From NCBI GenBank assembly GCA_021234155.1, contig JAJEKV010000009.1, positions 9,616,546-9,680,545 of the forward strand: a stretch of DNA of 64,000 nt, read 5' to 3'. Every line of letters begins with the position of its first letter. Position 1 is the stretch's first letter. Both the position numbers and the translations under genes were made by a program. This document shows, one piece after another, positions 45,900-57,280 of this stretch. Origin of the DNA: Isoetes taiwanensis. Lineage: Eukaryota > Streptophyta > Lycopodiopsida > Isoetales > Isoetaceae. The notes below the pieces were generated by a model that saw only the letters and a program-made list of their open reading frames with translations, was not told where the DNA came from and did no database searches.

Positions 45900-48402
45900 A
45901 CTAGCTTTGAAATTATATATCAGTGGAAGTTCTTCATTGTGTCTGCAAAAAACTAAACCAATCCAAATCATAGCACTAAGTATCCTGAATAGTACTAACT
46001 TTAAGAGCTTAGCAATGAACTGCTACTTTTTCCAAATAATTACTAATTGTCATCAACACCAATTACCTTGAGCCTACTATCTGCAAAATAGCAAATGCTT
46101 AGCATGTCATGCTAAATAGCAGCTAACTCTTTCTAACTTAGCACTGAACTTCATCTTCTTAGCAACCACCGCTAATAACAATTTGAGCCTGCAAGTGTAG
46201 CACAAAATCTGCGTTGTTAATGTAACCTTCTACTTAGCAAATGTTGCCTGCAAACATAGAACGAAATCACTAAGTAACTCGTACACAACACATACTTACT
46301 AGCAAGTACTGCCTGTGAAACGTAGTACCAATATAACCTGTTAGCATAATTTGCTAACTGATTGTCTGCAAACATAGTACCAAATCTCGTTAGCATCAAC
46401 TACTGAACTTGCACGACCAATTGTGCAAAGGTATCAGAGCTACTTAGCTGTTTGGGTGAAGTAGAAGCTAATCAGGAGCTCCTAGATGTTTGGGTGAAGT
46501 AGAAGCTAATCAGAGTTTCCATCATAAACCAGTTCTGCAATCCTGCAAAAATAAAAAGGCAGACTTTAAGCCGCAATTGGTTTTCAACACCTTTGTAGAA
46601 AGCATGGGTACAACATTGAAAAGTAAAAGATGGGGCAAAAATAGTATCGAATTTTGAACAAAAGTATGAATATTGAAAATGATGTACAATGTCTGTACAA
46701 ATCAGTGGCCGTGCAGCAGAGAAGTAATGGCATTAGTTCAACTCTTTTTGTAAAAAGTGTAATGCCGCTGCAAGAAATGGCAAACTTTAGATAATGGTTC
46801 CCACATGCAAAGAAACGTTGGCAAAATCAGAACTATGCATTGCAATTGCAAGAAGACTCAAATGCTTTTAACAATCTGGAAAGTAGTAAACTGCAAACAG
46901 AAAGATCATGTGCATATAATTTGACCTTGCAAAGATTTTGCATAGTACATACAAAGATCTTGCACAGTCAAAGCCATTTGGCAAGGCAGGATAGAAAGCC
47001 ATTCAGCAAAGCAAGGCATGACTCTAGAAATAGCATGGCATTTTCTAAGGCTTAATTTTTTAGCTTAAAACCTTGAAAGCGTGAACTTGCTAGAAAAAAA
47101 AAAAGGCACAAAAGGAGCACGACCACACTTGGATGCTAAGGTAATATGATCTTTACCAAAACCAGTAACATTTATGCTGGTTTATATAATTATATAATAC
47201 TCATTGCAGAAACCAGTCACCTAACTTCTCTTGGAATTGGAATGGTCACCACATTTATCATGGACATCCAACTTAATTATCATGCATTACCTTTTTTCCG
47301 TAACTCAGGAGTAAGTCCACACTTTGTTCCAAAGGCCGGCTGACGGGTGGTCTTGAGAATTGAAGGCAGAATTGACGATCCAACAAATTGGGTAACTCTA
47401 AATGCAAAGGCAACAAGCTAGTTGTTGATCTCATATATAGTATATAAGCCTGCAAAAACATATCATACACTCAGATGTTATTCAAAAATCTGCTATTTAA
47501 CAGCAGAGTTAGTTAGGGTGATGGAAAATGATGCAAAGCAGAATCACGTAATTGAGGAATTAAATTTGCAGACGTTTATTAAAAAAGCTAAATGCTTTAG
47601 AGAAAAGTATGGCACTTCTTTTAGGTCCTTACAAATTTTACACGCAATCATCAAGCTCAAATCTGGAATTGAGTGCTCAATAGAAGAAATGAAGCATCTA
47701 GATGCTTTCTAGGATGCTCTGTTCAGAGCCAAATGCCATCAACACTCTCTGCACCGTTTCAGCACAATTTACTGGCTGCATTTTTGCATACTCAATGCAT
47801 AACCATTGTAGTATCCTCCAATTACACGTATTGCACAACAAATGTAATAGCAGCTTTATGAGGCTTTATGAGAACGGGTATCTTAGGCTTTCTTCTTCTC
47901 ATCTTTAATCTTCTACTGTCATATTGAGGTCTCATATCTTCATTGGCATAACTTCAGAGCTTTGAAATAATCCTTCAGTTAAGAATTCATAAGCCATTTG
48001 CTCTCAATGGGTTGACAGCTTGTAGTATGGCTGAAAATTTTAATGGCTTGCATCGGGCCTGCTTCTTCCGTCCAAACAGAACTATATACAGTAGAAATAT
48101 CAATTATTACTATATAGTTTCCAGCAATAAGTGAACGCGCATGTAGTGTGTTACATTCCTAATATTCTGTTATAAGAGAATAGCAAGAGACTAATTACTT
48201 ATTTGCAAACATGGAGAAGAAAGACTTTGGGCAAGGATAATATAGTTTATCTTTACCTCAATGATGCAGGTAGCTTCAGTCTTTCTTCGTAGATGGATAT
48301 CTGCTTAAGGCTAATAGCACGGCTAAATTTAAACACTCTGTATAAACCAAGCCTGATGGTATAAGTAGAGACTATAAAATAAAATTAAAACACCGTCAAC
48401 AC
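45900..48402. other. Spacer without a recognisable gene
   Basis: AT-rich. Short ORFs (for example 47521-47710, beginning MENDAKQNHVIEELNLQTFI) show no known domain. Many CTGCAAA motifs on the plus strand look like minus-strand acceptors (TTTGCAG) but no linked exons emerge. Upstream exons of the FCP1-like gene could be hidden here. Local repeats are listed separately. Confidence 0.5.
46080..46400. repeat. Degenerate tandem repeat with CTGCAAACATAG
   Basis: Four to five units of about 60 bp share GCCTGCAAACATAGAACGAAATC or variants (GTCTGCAAACATAGTACCAAATC) and a TTAGCAA block. A separate 50-bp duplication with GTTTGGGTGAAGTAGAAGC follows at about 46450-46520. Confidence 0.7.
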
Positions 48403-48462
48403 GATTGCAAATTAAACGGGAGTGTTGCATCACTCCCGTTTCAAAGATTCCCTTTAAAAAAA
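48403..48462 (+). repeat. Left terminal inverted repeat
   Basis: Pairs with 56768-56843. It also contains its own 11-bp-arm hairpin, AAACGGGAGTG and CACTCCCGTTT (48414-48441). Confidence 0.7.
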
Positions 48463-50261
48463 CACCATGTTTCTAAAATAAGCCTTTTTTGATAGTTGTT
48501 GAGAATTTCTAGAGGTTTGCATTTTTTTTCATGCCATTTTGGCCCATCATTAGGCGAAAACTTTGTACTTATGAAACAGAAATCATAAAAATAGCGAAAT
48601 TTAGGCATAGACTTGAAGAGATTGAAAGCATTACAAAAAAAAGCACCAGAATAGAAAGGAAAAAAAAGTAATATGTTTTTAATAAATTTTTGTACATCAA
48701 TACTGAAGATTCATTGTAATAAATAATGATAATTTTAATATGCAGTAGTCAAAGATCTACATCATAGTCCTCCTCATTCTTTTCTTTGCTCTCTGCCCGT
48801 CTAGTCCATACATTCAATCTGCTCCTTTCTTTGGAGACTTAAGTTTTGTATCCTCCTTGTTCTGGAATGGTAGCTAAAGCTACTTCTTTAAGCTCTGCAA
48901 AAGGTTGCCTCGTCGTCTAGTGAGCTTTCGAGAATGGAGGTGTGTATCTCACGAGGGGCGTTAGTTTAGCATAATCGGATGAAGACTTGGCCCCTAACTC
49001 TTGATTTTCATCACGGTAAAGTAGGTAAAGGCGACCGGTCTCATCTTCACAAAATGCGACCTCCTTATCAATATCCGCGGCTACGATTGCGGCCCTTCTT
49101 AAGTGCACATGCGATAGTAGTACGAGAACCGGAGAAAGCATCAAGCACCCAATCTCACGGGCCGCGAGAACATGTCCGGGAGATGGTTGATGAGCTTTTG
49201 TGGTTTCGGTAGTGATTCACAATCTGCCTTGTGCACTTGGGTCTACAATTTACGTAAGGCTGGCGGAAACTCGGGGCGTTTGAAAAGTTTTTTGGCGGTA
49301 GTGTTAAAAGTGTTCCATGGACCTCTTCCGTCAAAACTCAAAGGTACTCTACCTTTGAGCAACCTTGGTCCTCCACCATGGTAGTTGATGTTCGTTTTGT
49401 ACCTAGTGAAGCATTTAAAGTGATGTTAGCAAAAACAAGAAAACACTTGAAAACCCGAAGCGGGGAAATACTATTAGGAATACACTCGTAATTAAAGAGA
49501 AAAGTAATTGATACGGAATAAGACTTCTGGACAAAGGTTTTCATATCACCTTTGGCCCGGAGAACCAAAGTGATTTTTGAAAGTTGATTCCACCAAGCGG
49601 TGCATGCTCGAATGGAGCGTAACTAACGCCAATGTTTGGCGTTGAGATCTGCTTGATTCCTTCAATGAAAGCATTAAACTCACGAAAATTTAAGGGCTGG
49701 TCGTGCGTGTCTAGCGTCTTTAAGCTTAAACCCGTAGGGAAGATCAGCAATAACCAAAGTAAAGTAAAGCGGCTTAACCGATTAAGACAAAGGTTCGATT
49801 GCAATCACCATGAATGATTGAATATAAATTGTTTTGATCAAACATGCGAGAATCTCTCGTAGTCGGATGGTTCTAGCTCAACAGTTCTTCTTTCGACTAA
49901 CGATCTCTCTTCCCGTCTTTGTTCTAACCAAATTCATAAAGCCCTCGGGCGGTCTTTATTTTTCTTTTTTGCTCTAAAGAAAAACCAAACAACAAGCTGT
50001 CAAGAGATAGTTTAATGAGAGAAAAGGAATTTTGAGAGTACTTACCCAGCCCTCAAAATTTGGTGCATATTGCACAATCTTTCGTCGGATGTGGCAATTG
50101 GGTAGAGTTCCTTGCACCTTTCCCATGTTTTCGGACGTTTAGCTGCTCCATCAAACATGTTTGACATGTTATGACGTTCTTTTGGCTGCAAGACATTAAG
50201 GAAACAATGAGTTTAAACGTAAGAATCAAGACAAAGTAAAAGGAAAACAAATAAAAGTCAA

Positions 50262-50607
50262 GCTATTTGTATTCTGGAATACAAACTGGTTAACTGGTAA
50301 TGCTACCTCGAAACAATATGCGAGAAAATAGTTACGCTCACGGGACAAAAAACTTTGCTTGTCCCTAGAAAAGCAATGTGTATTCGGAATCTGATTGCTT
50401 CTCTAAAAAGGCAGCATGCGTATTCGGAATACACATTGCCTTTCTTCTGGGGAGGGCAATGTGTATTAGGGAATACATCTGCCTTTCTTTAGAGGAGCAA
50501 TGTGTATTCGAGGAATACACAATGCTTTTCTAGAGACAAGCAAATGTGTCGGAATACACATTGCACTGTGTGAAGGAAGGCATGTGTGATACGGAATACA
50601 CTATGTC
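50262..50607. repeat. Palindrome family B, six or seven copies in one intron
   Basis: Within intron 50186-50665 of the methyltransferase gene: copies near 50262-50285, 50371-50400, 50410-50440, 50455-50484, 50496-50526, 50539-50564 and 50580-50607. Pattern GCAATGTGTATTC-N0-3-GAATACACATTGC with drift. They make up about half the intron. Confidence 0.88.
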
Positions 50608-51455
50608 TGCCGATGTTTTTGGGAATCTAACATGCAAAGAGTAAAGTTTATGTCAGAGAACTTACTTGTGCAATTCCTTTGATATTTCTTCTAGGCTAAA
50701 CTCCTTATCAACAACTTTTTGGAGAAGCTGCTCCAGAAGCTCCGTGTCGGAGAAGCCCACGCATTTCCCTCAGGGCGGTAATGGTCATTTCTTTTTTTTG
50801 GGCGCGTCAGGTTTTTTTTCTTGGCTGTCTCCTTGCCCTTGCTCTTTAACTCCCCCATTTCGAACATTGTAAATATCTAGATCACAGGTTCCCAAATCTG
50901 TTCAAGAAGATTTCCGCGTCAAATAGTTGGTTTGCTATTACGGAATACATTTTGTGCTTACCTTGCCATCTCTAAAAGCTAACTTTGGAACCGGTTGTCG
51001 TGGCCAATGAAAGCGCCTTTTGTTGGCCTCGTCATATTTCGGCGACATTCAATGGCACACGCCTCCTTAAGCTCCAAGGAAAAAGCGGCTTCTTAAGGTC
51101 CTCACCCGTACTTTTCCTTGAAAATTACATACTCCACATTGCATAAACCGGATCTTGTCGTGAAGCTCATCTTTAGTTTGTACTTTCGTTGTCGACATTG
51201 TGGGTGTTGGCAGCGATTTTTGCTTCTTCATCGTAAGACCACGGTGAGGCAGTTGAGGAGGGCGGAGAGGTACCTCGGGTTCTTCTTTTCTTTGTAAAGT
51301 TGCCTTCTTGCCTTGAAGCTATGATTCCCTCCCAAGGCGTAGTGAGTGTAGGTGTCGGCGTTTTTCTCTGTCATACTCACGGGGGGTTGTACCTTTGCTC
51401 CCACATCAACAAGGACAACTATTGGGGCCACATGAGCATTTGGATTGCTCCTTAT

Positions 51456-51932
51456 TACGTCTTTCGGGTTCCTCAAGTGATCGGCATAAATTTTGCGAAC
51501 CTGAAGTGGCCTTTCACCGACTTCATTTTTTGGGAGGAAGCTTCATTGAAGTGGCCCGGCAAATAAATGACACCTTGCACAAACTTGTGGGGTTAATCTC
51601 TTCCATTTTTTCGGATGTTTTATCAACTTTTTTTTCCTTAATAGCAACACCGGTGCTTTACCCTTCCCCTTCTTCTTCTTAGGTTCCTCGGGGACTTACG
51701 TCTTTCGGGTTCCTCAAGTGATCGGCATAAATTTTTGAACTGAAGTGGCCTTTCACCGACTTCATTTTTTGGAGGAAGCTTCATTGAAGTTTGGCAAATA
51801 AATGACACCTTGCACAAACTTGTGCGAGGTTAATCTCTTCCATTTTTTCAGATGTTTTATCAACTTTTTTTCCTTAATAGCAACACCGGGTGCTTTACCC
51901 TTCCCCTTCTTCTTCTTAGGTTCCTCGGGGAC
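51456..51932. repeat. 240-bp direct tandem duplication
   Basis: Copies start at 51456 and 51696 with TTACGTCTTTCGGGTTCCTC. They differ by small indels. It lies across coding sequence of the ParB-methyltransferase gene just upstream of the ParB-like part and would disturb it. Confidence 0.9.
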
Positions 51933-52839
51933 TTACGTGATTTCAGGCTGCTTTGTGCTTTAAAGCTTCTTTGGTTCTTTAGCGGCTATGGTTGCCCTTG
52001 CCTGCTAAGTTTCTTTGGGCCGCGGGGGTTCTTCCTCGTCTTGTTCACGGGAACCTCCATCGATGACCTCCACGAAGAACTAGCATCGAGTGTGGTGATT
52101 GTGACCTTTCTCCATCGAGAATTTCGGACTCAGCGGCGGGGAAAGTCCTCGCTTAAAGCGGGTACAAACTGTCTAATTGCGAACACAGGCTTCTTTTTTG
52201 TCGGTAGTGTGAAAAGAATTTGTCGATTGCTTTGTGGTTGCACTGCCCGACAATTCTAAAAATGCGATGTCCACAACTATGAAGCCTTGGGAGGTCTTGA
52301 AGGATAGCCTCCCCACGACCACCTTGTCCAGGCAACCTCCGGAGACATCTTTTATTGTCCCAAGGTTCACAAACTTCGGTCGTACCTTTTGTTACCAGCA
52401 CTTTTTACGGGGCGTACAAAAGCGTCGGTGTCTTTGTATTTTCCATCTACACCCACAGTTACGAACCCACTGCGTTTGAAAATTTTTAAGTAAATAGTAG
52501 GTTCGTAAAGTGTCGGCGATGTGTGCTTTTGTGGGTGTGGGACGCTTAGGCTTTTGAGATTTCTTTGATGCTTTCTTGCTTCCTTCTTCCACCTTGCTTT
52601 GAAGCGTTTAAAACAACAATGTTAAGGCAATTCAAGCAGCGTATTCGAATAACATTTACTAATCTTGTGCCCTAAAGGCCAAAAAAGAGGGAAAACAAGC
52701 GAAATATAGTAACTCTAAGACAATTTCTTGTGCCTTAATTGGACTCGAAATTGTTATTTTAACCTTTAAAAGTGGTGCATTTTAAGCTAAAAGGTGTCTT
52801 ATTTAAGTGCTAAAAAAACAAAGTTTCCAAAAAGACAAA

Positions 52840-52943
52840 GCAAAGTGTATTAGGAATACACTTTGCCCTTCGCCGATGAGCAAAGTGTATTCAGGAATAC
52901 ACATTGCTCTTCACCCGAAGGGCAAAGTGTATTCACTTTGCCC
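52840..52943. repeat. Palindrome family B, three copies in intron 1
   Basis: 52840-52866 (GCAAAGTGTATTA..), 52878-52909 and 52920-52943, in the intron after exon 1 (donor at 52999). Relics occur at about 52635-52655, 50938-50955 and, outside the introns, 53188-53207 and 53240-53280. Confidence 0.88.
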
Positions 52944-53999
52944 TACAAAACCAAATCAGGAAACAAAAGAAAGACGTACTATGTACTTTATATGCTTACC
53001 TGTCCATTGTCTTCGCTATGTAAATCGAATCTGACAAATGTATATTGATCGAAGGAATTTCGGTGGCGACTAAATCTCTGGCGGAATACATGGCCCGAAA
53101 TTTCGATTTTCCTTTTTAAAGGTAGGCCATTGTCGGTTGTGTTTTTCTATGTAATGCGGAATCGTCTTGTCCAAACACTGCGGACAAGTGTATTACGGAA
53201 TAACATCTTTGCACACACCACGACAAATCTTTTGCACACAAAATACTATTCGAATAGCATTTGTATTCTTGAATATCATTAGTCAATCGACTTGTGAGTT
53301 AGTAACAAGCCCACAATTTTTTGCGGTTGTTTGACATGGTTAACAGCCGTGAACAAACTTCCACCACCATTTGTTTGCCCAAGTACCTCTACGCCGGATG
53401 GAACACAAGGCGGAGATGCTTCTTCAACACCTACCTCGGCAAGGTCTTTGTTGCTTCTCGAAGACACTCAGGAGTCCGGTAACTAGCGGTGCCACCACCT
53501 TTCCAACCCTCTCCAAGTCCGGTGGGAAAGCGGTGCCACCACCTTTCCAACCCTCACATTTGTTGCGTAGCAATCTTCCACCACCATTTGTACCATCCCA
53601 GACACTACAATGGCTCGACCTCGACCAAATTTTTTGAACCGACTACCTCCGTAGTTTGTTGTTTCTCCATCTTCACTTACACATGCGAGGAATACGACGC
53701 GTTAAGGCTGCGAGATCCTCCATCGCTTCTCCCACCACGATTTCACTACAAATGAAGGCGACCTGCGGCATCTACACCTCTTCACACAAGCGTGGTGACA
53801 CATGGTTTTGCGAGAATTTCGGTCTGCTATAAGAGATATGTTTGAGCGAACTCCCTGTGAAGGCGCTACAACAACTTTATTTGGCACATCATATGGTGGC
53901 CCATCTCCTTCATTCAACACTTTGCACCTCCGCCTTATCAGGGGTCTGACTTCCGTGGTTTGTTCTCCTCTACAAGCACACCACTAAAAGGCGGAGGAG

Positions 54000-56490
54000 G
54001 TCACCCCAGTAGAACTCTCTTGAGGAAGATGAAGACACCAGCGAAGTGCAAGCGAGATTACACATTCTCTAGCCAGGTCCACCAAGAAATTCAAGGTGGA
54101 TTTTGGTTTAAGAGCATGCTCCTCTGTAAGAAGAAGAAACCTTATGGGCCGAGCATAAAATGAGAAGACTTTTAAGAAGTAAATCTTTGCTCATTGGGTT
54201 GCATCAACAAATTTAACATGTCTAAATTACGAGCAATTAGAGACAACTCTGAGTTCAATGACATTGGTGACGGAATGCCTACTTGGCCTATCATGTAAGA
54301 CCGGACCGCAACACCTTCTTGCACTACATTAACCGTCAAAAAGTTTGCGGAAATGCTTTATGGTTGTTCACCATTTAGGGTCCACTAGAATGTCTAGAAT
54401 ACACAAAAGGCGGACAAAAATCCAGCAATTGATGATCATTGTGGACCAAGAAGAGTTGTAACCATGCATGCCCTTCTTCTTTGTGTCATGGATGGAGAAA
54501 TATTTTAGAGAAACATGTGAGAAAGGCGCCCTACTTGACAACATGTATCCTTAGCGATAACATCACCAAAAAGATGTTTTTAATGAGTACAAAGAGACTT
54601 GCACTTTCGGCTTGACATATCTCTTACTCACCAGGGAGACATAGAATGTCTGTTTTTGCTCAAGGTGACATAGAGAATTAAAAGTCAAAGACAAAATTGC
54701 AAAGGCAGGTCGTCGAAAGAAGTAAGCTCATGTTCTCCAATCTCTCACTTGTTTTAAAGAAAATGCTTTGACCTTATTTCTTCTCTGAGGATATTGTGCA
54801 TGAGAACCTTGCCGGACATCGTGAACAACAAGCGAGAGAGAAGAAAGCTTGCCAAACCACGAGAAAAAAAGCTCTTGAGCGTCCTTTGCAATATATATCT
54901 GTTGTGATTGATGGAATGGACCAAAAAAAACTACTCTACCACATTTCTTGAACATTCCTAAAGATGTGCGGAGGAATGTTTTGTTAAGGTCCACCTTGTA
55001 GGAGCTATGGTCTTCAAAGGAAGTCTAAAGTGCAAAGTATTTTTGACATATCAAACTTGCATGGTGACCGAACCTCACAATTACAATTCTTAACAAGGTC
55101 TGTGCGAGCAAGAGCAATTACCACCCCGGTGCTTTACGCAGCTTGACAATACTACAAGGAGAACAAGAATCAAACACTCTTTGCATCTTGTGCTATGTTA
55201 GTGGAGCTAGGGATCTTTAGAAAAGTGGCTTCGGTTTCTTACTTGTAGGCCACACTCATGATCAGATTGACCAAATGTTGGCCAGATTTTTAAATAGCGC
55301 CTTAGAAGGAAGAAGGCTTTCTCTCTTCCTACACTAGTTCGAATTATTGAAGATTCTTACACTCCCACTCCATTGATCGATCTTCTTAAAAGGCTGTTGA
55401 TTTCGGAGAGTTTATTTTCTCTCAGCGTTGAATGACGAGAGAACAAAGCTGTGAACAAGTTGAATGATCTCACCTTTCAACATCACATCAAGTTCTACTT
55501 GAAGGATGGCGGAGTTTCTTGAGGGGGAAGAAGTATACCACAACTAAGGACTGGAGTCCACGGAGGGATTACGCTTCCTTAAATATATTCGGACACTTCC
55601 TTCAGTAGAGCGTCTTTGAACAACTTCCTCTCAAAAATCCTAAGGAGTCCAAGCGGAAGAAAAGTACCCCGAGTCATCCTTAAAAGCCATTGAAAATGGA
55701 ATTTCCTCGAGCTTTAAGTACTTCTTAGAGGAAGATGGGATGTGGTGGAGTAATTTCTTTTCGACCAGAAAATTGTTGTGAAAAATATAGCTCTAAGGCA
55801 GTTGCAAGAACCTTTTCGATGGCCTAACACCTACCATCAACCCGGCACCAAGCGAGGTCCAAGCAATGCTACATTTGCACTGCGATGAGAAGAAGAGCGA
55901 GGATCGAGTCATGTACCTCGGACCAAGGCAGCGGGGAATGAGCCTCAAGGTAATATCACGAAATTACCAAGGGTATGCTAATTGCTCTTCAAGCGAGGGG
56001 AGGATGACAAAGGTCGACCTTTACGGATAGCAAAAGTGCTTGATCTGATCAAGGAGGAAGGCTTAGTCACTAAACTCAAGATTCATTGGCTTGCAACACG
56101 CTCGAGAAAATGCTTTTGAAGGTAGATATGAGTTAGAAATGAGAAGCCAAGGGAAAGGGAGAAAGTCAAGAAGGTGGGTTGTAGGGATGAGCTGATCCTT
56201 AATGGCGTGACTATATTGTGCTATGATTTTAAATTGAAATCGACAATCGTCTCGCCATGAGAGGACTATCAATTTGCTTAAAAAGCTTGTAATTACGAAG
56301 AAGAGGATGAAGATGGTGGCAATGCTACACCATCGTTGATAGTGATGAGGAAGATAACTCAAGCACTTCCTCTAGTGACGAGTGAAAAAGTGAAGGTGAT
56401 GAGGATGGCATAAATGAATATGATGGCGTCTGGATCCCCTCTCATCACTCCTCACACTATTGTACATAAGCGGAGTCTTAGAAAAAAGGC
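54000..56490 (+). pseudogene. Decayed transposase-like gene (DUF7869-type, uncertain)
   Basis: Rightward and heavily frameshifted. Preserved blocks: ISVVIDGMDQKKT at about 54897-54935, VHLVGAMVFKGSLKCKVF near 54990, QLDNTT then (shifted) ENKNQTLFASCAMLVELGIF at 55139-55219, and VGHTHDQIDQML at about 55244-55280. The series D-G-M-D-Q, QLDN..ENKN, GHTHDQIDQ is what I know from uncharacterised eukaryotic proteins of the DUF7869 kind; the acidic residues are spaced like an RNase H-fold nuclease. I infer a transposase role from the acidic triad and from the inverted repeats around the unit. The 5' part (54028-54160, KMKTPAKCKRDYTFSSQVHQ) is unplaced. Confidence 0.55.
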
Positions 56491-56767
56491 GTAAATTTTG
56501 CATGTGAATATGAAGATTCTATCTTCAAATTTTGAGAATACTGAGTTTTGATTCACGGACTAACTTCAATTTTTTGTTAAATATTTTATCCTCTGAAATT
56601 AGGGTTTCTCTCGTAAAATATACTTCAAGAACATTCTATTTGCTAAGAAAAATGACACTTTAAAAAAGTCAATTCTTTCGTTGCACAAAAAAATTAGTCA
56701 CTTTTGGGCGGGTCAAAATAGAATTTCATGCATCTTTTTTTTTTTAACCTCGTTTTACCCCCTTTTG

Positions 56768-56843
56768 TAAAAAAAAAGGGAATCTTTGAGGAATATTCCT
56801 TTCGCTCTCGTTTCGATGATTTGCTCCCGTTTAATACGCAATC
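56768..56843 (-). repeat. Right terminal inverted repeat
   Basis: Reverse complement of the left end in an outer 20-bp block and an inner 14-bp block, separated by a longer spacer than at the left. Confidence 0.7.
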
Positions 56844-56849
56844 TTGTTC

Positions 56850-57280
56850 GTCTACTAACTGCAAAACAAATGGCAACATAAAAAATGCTAGATCAGCAGA
56901 TTGCCATAGAAGTATCTCTTCCATGCCTATAGCTTCCATGTTTCTACCTGATTTTTTCTGATTGGAAATTACCGCAATAAACTCAAGTGCTCCTGCAAAA
57001 ATAAGTTGCAAAATGGGTGTAAGAAAAAAAATAATCTAAGAGTTCAAAAATAAGATGGAGCCAGGAGCTCGTTAAACGCACAACGCTCCTTTCATCAGAT
57101 CATTGGAAGAATTTGAAACAATAGGAAGAGAGAGAAGAAACATGTACTTCTCCCAAAATTGCAGGCATGTCTAACAGAAAATCAAAGAAGCTGCAAAATC
57201 ACAACTTACAATTCCATGTTTTTTTAAGCATCATCTTGCATATGCTCAGTGGCAAAAAGCTTAAATTGATCGATTCTGCT
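56850..57280. other. Spacer between the TIR element and the next LINE
   Basis: No gene recognised. A minus-strand frame near 57000-56860 (GALEFIAVISNQKKSGRNME) begins just after a TTTTTGCAG and could be a short exon, but nothing links it to others. Confidence 0.4.

Larger units (their letters stand above)
48917..53091 (-). pseudogene. ParB-like domain fused to beta-class DNA methyltransferase, spliced
   Basis: Leftward gene with at least seven exons. Exon 1 is 53000-53091 (MYSARDLVATEIPSINIHLS). A second region at about 52600-52150 is lysine-rich, then KFVNLGTIKDVSGG. The ParB-like part at 51476-51228 reads VAPIVVLVDVGAKVQPPVSM and then THYALGGNHSFKARRQ, matching the GN/GxH-x-R core of ParB/sulfiredoxin-fold domains. 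Exons 50666-50897 and 50046-50185 are helical. The methyltransferase follows: motif IV VIADLPYGFK (DLPYG at 49731-49745, compare DPPY), and later motif I VLDAFSGSRTT near 49097-49148 (FxGxG with the last Gly as Arg), then AADIDKEVAFCEDE and the stop at 48917. Motif IV before motif I is the beta-class order of N4-cytosine/N6-adenine methylases. Several frameshifts occur, including one just after motif I. ParB-methylase fusions are known from phages and bacteria. Confidence 0.72.
48403..56843. mobile_element. TIR-bounded 8.4-kb element with ParB-methyltransferase and transposase-like genes
   Basis: Left end 48403-48462 and right end 56768-56843 are imperfect inverted repeats. Outer block: GATTGCAAATTAAACGGGAG at left versus GATTGCGTATTAAACGGGAG read from the right (18 of 20). 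Inner block: CAAAGATTCCCTTT at left (48442-48455) and exact on the right (56775-56788 reversed). Between them lie two divergent genes, a leftward ParB-DNA methyltransferase (53091-48917) and a rightward transposase-like pseudogene (about 54000-56490). This is the arrangement of a large cut-and-paste transposon carrying an accessory enzyme. No target duplication is evident and both genes are decayed, so the boundaries are inferred from the repeats alone. Confidence 0.65.

Noticed and set aside
48403-48462. Target duplication for the 8.4-kb element
   Set aside because: I compared several possible end points (GATTGC, ATTAAAC, TTAAACG) and none gives matching flanks, so no TSD is claimed.
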